Origin: Nocardia concava NBRC 100430
GTDB lineage: Bacteria > Actinomycetota > Actinomycetes > Mycobacteriales > Mycobacteriaceae
NCBI RefSeq assembly: GCF_000308815.1
Contig: NZ_BAFX01000004.1
Span: 1-64,000 of the forward strand
DNA: 64,000 nucleotides
Direction of reading: 5' to 3'
This document shows, in pieces, positions 51,603 to 57,511 of this stretch. The position numbers were made by a program, and so were the translations under genes. Under the pieces are notes generated by a model. It had not been told where the DNA came from. It did not search any database and saw only the letters and a list, made by a program, of their open reading frames with translations. Positions within the stretch are counted from its first letter, which is position 1. Each line of letters opens with the position of its first letter.

Positions 51603-52877
51603 CTACCGCGACCGCGTGGCGCGGCGCATGGCGGAGAGCGGATCGGCGTAGAACACGCTCACCGAGGTGACCGCCGCCGCGAATTCCTGTACCCGGCCGC
51701 CGAATCGGCTGATCCGCAGATCCGCCGCGGGCAGCGTGGTCGATTCCGCGAAGGCCTTGGCCACCCGCTCCATGCCGGGTCGCCAGCCGGTGAAGGCCTG
51801 ACCGCCCAGCACCACCCGATCCGGGTTGAACATGTCGCGCACCAGCGCCGCGGTGCGGCCCAGGATCTCGGCCCGCTCGATGAGCAGGTCGCGGGCGGCG
51901 GCATTGCCGGCGTCGGCGGCCCGGTAGAGGTCGGCCACGGCCGGGCGGCGCGGGGCCTCCGGCTTGGGCAGCACGCCCTTGCGCACGGCGCGCTCCAGCA
52001 GGGCGCGCTCACCGATGGCGGCCTCCAAGCAGCCGCGACGCCCGCAGGTGCAATCCACGTCCGAGCCGGTCGGCAGGTGCGCGATCGAGCCCGGGCCATT
52101 GGCGGGCGTGTGCACCCGGTCGTGCAGAGTCACTGCCACACCGGCGGTTTCGCGGGCGTACACGAACAGGCTGCTACCCGGTCGCGACTCCTCGGCCGGA
52201 TCGCGCGGCGCCAGCAGCAGTTCCGCCGCCGCCATCGCCTCGACATGCGCCGAGACCGAGACCGGCAGATCCAGCACGCTGCTGAAGACCGCCGCCACCG
52301 GCGCGGCCTGCCAGCCCAGTCGGGGATGGTCGACCACGCCCGCGGCGGGATCGACCCGGCCGGCCAGCGCGACACCGGTCCACAGCGGCTTGCGCCGCGG
52401 CAGCCGGTCCAGGAACGCCTTGGCGCTGCGGGCCACTATGGTCAGCGCCGCGTCCTGAGTCGTTTGGGGAGTGGCGATTTCGAGCCCGCCCAGAATGCGG
52501 CCGGACAGGTCCGCGGCCACGATGCGGGTCACGGTGAACCCGATGTGCACACCCAGCGTCACGTACGAGTCGGTGTCGACCTCGAACGGCACACGCGGGC
52601 GGCCCACCGCGCCGGACGCGGTCAGATCGGCGCGCTCGCGCAGCAGCCCGGCCGAAAGCAGCGAGGACACTTGGCGATTCACGGTGGCGATGCTCAGACC
52701 GGTGGTCTGGGCGGCGATATCGCGGAAGATCGGGCCGCGGGTGGCGGCGCGCAGGACCGCGGCCGCCGGGTTATCGGTGATGCGCAGTTCCGGCGGGACC
52801 GCCGGGCGGGCCGGAGCCAGCCGCGCGGTGGGGGCGGAGACGGCGCCGTGGGGACGTTCGAGCGTGGGGCTGGACAC
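51603..52877 (-). CDS. ROK-family transcriptional regulator
   Basis: The 424-residue protein has an N-terminal winged helix (RGPIFRDIAAQTTGLSIATV and NRQVSSLLSAGLLRER) and a ROK domain with the zinc motif CTCGRRGC and flanking GSDVD and GCLEAAIGE. The HxCG pattern of sugar-kinase members is partly altered, and the catalytic Asp of kinases is not obvious, so it is a regulator rather than a kinase. GTG 52877 is the start. A leaderless cysteine-rich open frame lies upstream on the same strand (52999-53118). It could control the operon ending at 51401 or the divergent one at 53392. Confidence 0.88.
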   Translation of the reverse strand: MSSPTLERPHGAVSAPTARLAPARPAVPPELRITDNPAAAVLRAATRGPIFRDIAAQTTGLSIATVNRQVSSLLSAGLLRERADLTASGAVGRPRVPFEVDTDSYVTLGVHIGFTVTRIVAADLSGRILGGLEIATPQTTQDAALTIVARSAKAFLDRLPRRKPLWTGVALAGRVDPAAGVVDHPRLGWQAAPVAAVFSSVLDLPVSVSAHVEAMAAAELLLAPRDPAEESRPGSSLFVYARETAGVAVTLHDRVHTPANGPGSIAHLPTGSDVDCTCGRRGCLEAAIGERALLERAVRKGVLPKPEAPRRPAVADLYRAADAGNAAARDLLIERAEILGRTAALVRDMFNPDRVVLGGQAFTGWRPGMERVAKAFAESTTLPAADLRISRFGGRVQEFAAAVTSVSVFYADPLSAMRRATRSR

Positions 52878-52998
52878 TTTTGGGAATCCTTGCTGCGGTC
52901 CCGCCTGCCTACAGGGGGACGAATGCCTACATGGAGGTATCAGCTGTGCAGCGAGGAACCCGGATTCGCGGGAGCGGTGACGCTCCGGACGATCGGGC

Positions 52999-53118
52999 TC
53001 AGAACTCGGCTGCGCGACGGCAGGGACAACACAGTTCCCGTTGCCGCGGCAGCCGAACGCCCAGCGCGACGGTCACGTAGGTGACCCGCGGCGCGGAGAG
53101 AGGGCGATTGGCAGACAT
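52999..53118 (-). CDS. Probable leaderless cysteine-rich leader peptide, 39 residues
   Basis: The open frame runs from ATG 53118 to TGA 52999 and reads MSANRPLSAPRVTYVTVALG followed by VRLPRQRELCCPCRRAAEF. Three Cys codons fall in a window of four (residues 30-33). A -10 box TACTTT (53125-53130 on the plus strand as AAAGTA) ends six bases before the ATG, so transcription should begin at the start codon and no ribosome site is needed. Just after the stop is a GGAGCG/CGCTCC hairpin (52971-52986). In mycobacteria, leaderless polycysteine short frames attenuate sulfur operons in response to cysteine; the same role is inferred for the ROK gene here. Confidence 0.62.
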   Translation of the reverse strand: MSANRPLSAPRVTYVTVALGVRLPRQRELCCPCRRAAEF

Positions 53119-53195
53119 GGGATCAAAGTATCATTCCGATCACGGTGAACGGAAGCCATAGCGGCTTTCGGCCCTGCTCCACGCATTCCGATCAC
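53119..53195. promoter_or_regulatory. Divergent control region with CATTCCGATCAC repeats
   Basis: The leaderless promoter of the short frame at 52999 lies at the left edge (-10 box at 53125-53130). CATTCCGATCAC occurs at 53132-53143 and 53184-53195, 52 bp apart, in the same direction. One copy overlaps the spacer of the minus-strand promoter. These are candidate sites for the GntR or ROK regulators encoded on either side. The rest of the gap up to 53391 shows no gene. Confidence 0.5.
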
Positions 53196-53391
53196 CCTGA
53201 TTTCAAGCCCGTCCGCAGCGCCCGGGGTGGCGCAATATCCGCGTTCGCCGCTGTTTCGGCAGGCCACGCGAGAGCCGTGGCGGCGCAAATACGCACCGCC
53301 TCCCGGCACCCGTCGTGAGCGCCCGGCCGTGCCTCGCTTCCACCGATACCCTTCCTGAAATCGCAGGTCAAAGGCGTGGAAAGGAGTCGAG

Positions 53392-54180
53392 GTGTCGCCG
53401 GAACCGGTACCGCTGCGCGCCCCCGAACGCCGGGCCGATCGCGCCCGCCAGGTGGCCGACGTGCTGCGTCAGCAGATCCACACGGGCGCCTTCGATCGGG
53501 CGCTGCCGTCGGAGTCCGCACTCGCCGCGGAATTCGCTGTGTCGCGCAACACAGTTCGCGACGCGCTGGCGCTGTTGAAGGATGAGGGGCTGATCGAGCG
53601 CGCCCCGAAGGTCGGCACCCACGTCGCCCAGCGCAAGTACGACCACGGGCTCGACGCCCTGCTCGGGTTGAAGGAGACGCTGCGCGGACACGGCGAGGTC
53701 CGCAACGAGGTGCGTGCCGCCCGGCGGATCACCCCGCCGCCCGCCGTCGCACGCAAGCTGCGCCTCGAACCCGGCGAGCAGGCCGTCTATATAGAACGGC
53801 TGCGCTATCTGGGCGATCTGCCGCTGAGCCTGGACCTCACCTACCTGGTCCCCGACATCGGCGACGAGGTGATCGCCCGCGACCTCGAGACCAATGACGT
53901 CTTCGCGCTCATCGAGCAGATCAGTGGCGGTCCGCTCGGATCCGCCGATCTCGCGCTCGAGGCCATCACCGCCGACGCCCACTCCGCCATGACCCTGCAG
54001 ATGCCCGAGGGCGGCGCACTACTGCTGCTGGAGCGGCTCACCAGACTCGAGGACGGCCGCCCGGTCGACCTGGAATACATCCGCATGCGCGGGGACCGGA
54101 TCACCATGCGCGGCAGCCTGACCCGGCCGCCCGAGCGCACACCCGGCCCCGACGCGGGCACCGACTGGAGGTTGACCTAG
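53392..54180 (+). CDS. GntR/HutC-family transcriptional regulator
   Basis: The 262-residue protein has the GntR winged helix (RQVADVLRQQIHTGAFDRAL, then SALAAEFAVSRNTVRDALAL and LKDEGLIERAPKVGTHV) and a UTRA effector domain of about 140 residues with VYIERLRYLGDLPLSLDLTY. HutC-type proteins sense a small ligand of the pathway they control. AAAGGAG precedes GTG 53392. It is the first gene of an operon with ferredoxin, ABC importer and AprA-like flavoprotein, which it probably regulates in response to the transported compound or a product. Confidence 0.92.
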   Translation: MSPEPVPLRAPERRADRARQVADVLRQQIHTGAFDRALPSESALAAEFAVSRNTVRDALALLKDEGLIERAPKVGTHVAQRKYDHGLDALLGLKETLRGHGEVRNEVRAARRITPPPAVARKLRLEPGEQAVYIERLRYLGDLPLSLDLTYLVPDIGDEVIARDLETNDVFALIEQISGGPLGSADLALEAITADAHSAMTLQMPEGGALLLLERLTRLEDGRPVDLEYIRMRGDRITMRGSLTRPPERTPGPDAGTDWRLT

Positions 54181-54408
54181 ATGGCCATGGTCGAACAGCG
54201 GGCCGATGTCCCGGTGACCATCGACGAATCGCTGTGCATCCAGGGCTGCACGCTGTGCGTGGAGATCTGCCCGCTGGATTCGCTGGCGATCAATCCGGAC
54301 AACGGCAAGGCGTTCATGCACGTCGACGAGTGCTGGTACTGCGGCCCGTGCGCCGCCCGCTGTCCCACCGGCGCGGTCACCGTCAATATGCCCTACCTGC
54401 TGCGTTGA
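54181..54408 (+). CDS. Small 2[4Fe-4S] ferredoxin, AprB-like
   Basis: The 75-residue protein carries two cluster motifs: CIQGCTLCVEICP (C-x3-C-x2-C-x3-CP, residues 19-31) and CWYCGPCAARCP (C-x2-C-x2-C-x3-CP). The first motif has one residue more than usual between cysteines 1 and 2, as in some AprB-type subunits. AprB (about 150 residues) has an extra tail, which this one lacks. It probably carries electrons to or from the AprA-like flavoprotein at 57511. GGAGG precedes; the ATG directly follows the GntR stop codon. Confidence 0.9.
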   Translation: MAMVEQRADVPVTIDESLCIQGCTLCVEICPLDSLAINPDNGKAFMHVDECWYCGPCAARCPTGAVTVNMPYLLR

Positions 54409-54417
54409 GGAAAACCC

Positions 54418-55797
54418 ATGAAGCTTCACCCCGCCCGCCTGGCCACGGCGGCCATTGCCGCCACCCTCGCCCTGACCGCGTCCGGCTGCTCCCTGGAGAA
54501 CACCGGCGGCGGTGACACCGTGAAGGTCGTCATCGGCTACCAGTCCAAAACCATCAATACCGTCACCGCCGGAACCCTGTTGAAGGCCAAGGGCTTTCTG
54601 GCGCAGCGCCTGAACGCGCTGGGCGGCAAGAAGTATCAGGTCGAGTGGCAGGACTACGACACCGGCGCGCCCATCACCGCGCAGATGGTGGCCGAGAAGA
54701 TCGATATCGGCTCGATGGGCGACTACCCGCTGCTCATCAACGGCTCCCGTACGCAGGCCAATGAGCGGGCCAAGACCGAACTGGTCTCCATCACCGGCTA
54801 CAACCCCAAGGGCGCGCTGAACATGGTGGTGGTCGCGCCCGACTCCAAGGCGCAGACCATCAATGATCTGGCCGGGCAGAAGATCTCGGCCAGCGTCGGC
54901 TCCGCCGGGCACGGCACCCTGGTGCAGGCGCTGACCCGGGCGGGCATCGATCCCAAGTCCGGCGTCGAGGTGCTCAACCAGCAGCCCCAGATCGGTTCCT
55001 CCGCACTGGAATCCGGGCAGGTGGCGGCGCTGTCGCAGTTCGTGGCCTGGCCGGGGCTGCTGGTCTTCCAGAACAAGGCCAAGCTGCTCTACGACGGCGC
55101 GGAGCTGAACGTGCCCACCTTCCACGGCGTGGTGGCCCGCCGCGACTACGCGGCGCAGCATCCGGAGGTGCTCGACGCGTTCCTGCAAGCCCAGCTCGAC
55201 GCCACCGACTTCATTCACCAGCACCCCCTCGAAGCGGCCCAGGTGGTCGCCGACAGCGCCGGTCTGGCCCCGGAGGTCGTGTACCTCTACAACGGCCCCG
55301 GCGGCACCTCCTTCGACACCACCCTGAAGCCCTCGCTCATCAGCGCGTTCAAAGGCGATGTGCAGTACCTGAAGTCGATTGGCGACTTCGCCGAGCTCGA
55401 TATCGACAAGTTCGTCGACCCTGCCGCCCTGAAGCAGGCGTACCAGGCACGCGGGCTGAACTACGACGCCGAACTCGCGAACACCGCCAACCCGCTGCCG
55501 GGCTCCGGCGGCGAACTCTGGCTCTCCGGTCAGAACACCACGCAGCCGACGGCCGATGCCACCGCGCTGCTGGCCGCCATCAAACAGGCACGGGCGCAGG
55601 GCAAGACGGTCCGGACCGCCTACGTCGCCGACGCCGAACTCGGCACCCGCTGGTTCGCCGACAAGGCCCTGTGGGTCCGCGACGGCGACACCTACCTGCC
55701 CTTCACCACCGCGGCGGCCGTCCAGCGCTACCTGGCCAAACACCCGTCGGGCGTGAGCATTTCGTTCGAGCAGGCCGTCAACGAGGTCCGGGTATGA
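54418..55797 (+). CDS. Taurine/sulfonate-type binding lipoprotein with NosL-like C-terminal domain
   Basis: The 459-residue protein has a lipoprotein signal (TLALTASGC) and a SsuA/TauA-like binding domain, with VVIGYQSKTINTVTAGTLLK, EKIDIGSMGDYPLL and GALNMVVVAPDSKAQTINDL. That domain ends near residue 350. The last 90 residues are not part of the usual binding protein. They read AYVADAELGTRWFADKALWV, then FTTAAAVQRYLAKHPSGVSI with SFEQAVNEV, which resembles NosL-type domains. NosL proteins are lipoproteins that bind Cu(I) in N2O reductase assembly, but the Met/Cys ligands are not clear here. The fusion is unusual. It feeds the permease at 55794. Confidence 0.88.
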   Translation: MKLHPARLATAAIAATLALTASGCSLENTGGGDTVKVVIGYQSKTINTVTAGTLLKAKGFLAQRLNALGGKKYQVEWQDYDTGAPITAQMVAEKIDIGSMGDYPLLINGSRTQANERAKTELVSITGYNPKGALNMVVVAPDSKAQTINDLAGQKISASVGSAGHGTLVQALTRAGIDPKSGVEVLNQQPQIGSSALESGQVAALSQFVAWPGLLVFQNKAKLLYDGAELNVPTFHGVVARRDYAAQHPEVLDAFLQAQLDATDFIHQHPLEAAQVVADSAGLAPEVVYLYNGPGGTSFDTTLKPSLISAFKGDVQYLKSIGDFAELDIDKFVDPAALKQAYQARGLNYDAELANTANPLPGSGGELWLSGQNTTQPTADATALLAAIKQARAQGKTVRTAYVADAELGTRWFADKALWVRDGDTYLPFTTAAAVQRYLAKHPSGVSISFEQAVNEVRV

Positions 55798-56753
55798 GCG
55801 ATACGCTGGCGGGTCAACCCACGGCGGTGGATCCCCCCGTCATCCCGGTGGATCACCCCGTCATCCCGGTGGATCACCCGGTCATCCCGGCGCGCTTTTG
55901 GCCGGGATCCACGGTGGATTCCGGCCAAAAGCATGCCGGAATGACGGGGGTGGGTCGCTCGCGGGCGGGTCGGGGGCTCTGGCGGTCACGCGTGGTTCGT
56001 GCGGTAGCGGTGCTGGCGGCTGTGGGTGCCTGGGAATTCCTGACCGCCAATCACATTCGGCTCTGGGTACGGTTCGACACGCTGCCGACCGTCACCCGGA
56101 TCGTGCGGGCGTTCCGGCACCAGCTCGGCACCGATACCTACTATCTCGACCTCGGGCAATCGCTCATCCGGATCCTCACCGGCTTCGGGCTGGCGGCGCT
56201 GGTGGGCGTGGCGAGCGGTGTGGCGCTGGGGCGTTCGCGCTGGTTCGCAGATATCGTGGGGCCGCTCACCGAGCTGGCCCGGCCGATTCCGGCCATCGCC
56301 ATCGTGCCCGTCGCCATTCTGCTGTTCCCGGACGACGAGGCCGGAATCGTGTTCATCACCTTCCTGGCCGCGTATTTTCCGATCATGGTCGCCACCCGGC
56401 ACGCGGTGCGGGCACTGCCGACCATCTGGGAGGAATCGGTTCGGACACAGGGCGGTACGCGCTGGGACGTGCTGTGGCGAGTCGTGCTGCCGGGCAGCCT
56501 GCCCGGCGTCTTCGGCGGCCTGTCGACCGGGATCGGCGTGGCCTGGATCTGCGTCGTGTCGGCCGAAATGATCTCGGGGCGACTGGGTGTCGGCTATCGG
56601 ACCTGGCAGGCGTACACGATCGTCGACTATCCGGGCGTGTTCGTCGGGATCATCACGATCGGCGTGCTCGGCTACGCCACCTCCGCCGCCGTCGAACTGA
56701 TCGGACGGCGGGTCACGCACTGGCTGCCCCGAGGCGAGGAGACCGTGAAATGA
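55794..56753 (+). CDS. Taurine/sulfonate-type ABC transporter permease with repeat-derived N-terminus
   Basis: The 319-residue permease is SsuC/TauC-like: IRILTGFGLAALVGVASGVA, then RPIPAIAIVPVAILLFPDDE, and a coupling segment EESVRTQGGTRWDVLWRVVL. The first 65 residues before helix 1 are odd. They include PPVIPVDHPVIPVDHPVIPA and RFWPGSTVDSGQKHAGMTGV. This stretch is coded by a palindromic repeat element (55836-55945) that keeps the reading frame. A usual SsuC N-terminus is about 30 residues. The start ATG 55794 overlaps the preceding stop (ATGA) and the stop overlaps the ATPase start. Confidence 0.9.
   Translation: MSDTLAGQPTAVDPPVIPVDHPVIPVDHPVIPARFWPGSTVDSGQKHAGMTGVGRSRAGRGLWRSRVVRAVAVLAAVGAWEFLTANHIRLWVRFDTLPTVTRIVRAFRHQLGTDTYYLDLGQSLIRILTGFGLAALVGVASGVALGRSRWFADIVGPLTELARPIPAIAIVPVAILLFPDDEAGIVFITFLAAYFPIMVATRHAVRALPTIWEESVRTQGGTRWDVLWRVVLPGSLPGVFGGLSTGIGVAWICVVSAEMISGRLGVGYRTWQAYTIVDYPGVFVGIITIGVLGYATSAAVELIGRRVTHWLPRGEETVK
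55836..55945. repeat. REP-like palindromic element inside the permease gene
   Basis: A 32-bp arm (55881-55912, beginning GTCATCCCGGCGCGC) and its inverse (55914-55945) match at 28 of 32 positions with a one-base centre. The arms share GCTTTTGGCCGG. Two 21-bp direct copies (55836-55856 and 55857-55877), each containing GTCATCCCGGTGGATCAC, precede the first arm. The total of 110 bp lies in codons of the permease and does not break its frame. Confidence 0.85.
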
Positions 56754-57511
56754 GCACGGCCGGAATCGATTTGACCCTGGATCGGGTCGGCCTCTCGTAT
56801 ACGGGCACACCGGTCATCGACGATCTGTCGCTGACGGTGCGGCCCGGCGAGATCTTGATCCTCACCGGACCCTCGGGCTGCGGGAAATCCACCGTGCTGC
56901 GCGCCCTGGCAGGGCTGCTGCGGCCGGATTCCGGGCGGGTGCTCGCCGACGGCATCCCGGTCACCGGCACCGACCGCGACCGGGCCGTCGTGTTCCAGGA
57001 CAACGCGCTGCTGCCGTGGAAGACCGTGCGAGCCAATATCGAACTGGCACTGAAGCTTCGGGGTGAACCGCGCACGGGACGCCGGGTGCTGGCCGACCGC
57101 TGGATCACGGAGATCGGGCTCACCGGCTTCGGCGACTTCCTGCCCAAATCACTGTCCGGCGGCATGCGCCAGCGCGTGCAATTGGCCCGCGGGCTGGCGG
57201 GCGCGCCGCGCGCGGTCATGATGGACGAACCCTTCGGCGCGCTCGACGCCCAGACCCGGAACACCATGCAGCGCCTGCTCATCGACACCTGGTGCGCGCA
57301 CCCGACCACCATCGTCTTCGTCACCCACGATGTGGACGAGGCGCTGCTGCTCGGCGACCGGATCGCCGTGCTCGGCCGCGCGGGCGAACCGCTGCGCGCC
57401 CTGCTCGAGGTCCCGTCCCCGCGCGAACCCGGCGTCGACCGCTCGGCCCTGCGCACCGACATCATTGCCGCCCTGGATCATTCGGGCGAGCTCACGGAGG
57501 CAACTCACTGA
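56750..57511 (+). CDS. Taurine/sulfonate-type ABC transporter ATP-binding protein
   Basis: The 253-residue ATPase has Walker A GPSGCGKST, Q-loop VFQDNALLPWKTV, signature LSGGMRQ, Walker B AVMMDEPFGALD and switch His in FVTHDVDEAL. It is of the SsuB/TauB/NrtD type and pairs with the permease at 55794. ATG 56750 overlaps that gene as ATGA. Its TGA shares TGATG with the next start, so the flavoprotein is translationally coupled. Confidence 0.93.
   Translation: MSTAGIDLTLDRVGLSYTGTPVIDDLSLTVRPGEILILTGPSGCGKSTVLRALAGLLRPDSGRVLADGIPVTGTDRDRAVVFQDNALLPWKTVRANIELALKLRGEPRTGRRVLADRWITEIGLTGFGDFLPKSLSGGMRQRVQLARGLAGAPRAVMMDEPFGALDAQTRNTMQRLLIDTWCAHPTTIVFVTHDVDEALLLGDRIAVLGRAGEPLRALLEVPSPREPGVDRSALRTDIIAALDHSGELTEATH

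Noticed and set aside
52880..53080. Plus-strand 66-codon frame beside the ROK gene
   Set aside because: No ribosome site, no domain; the minus-strand short frame with its -10 box explains the region better.
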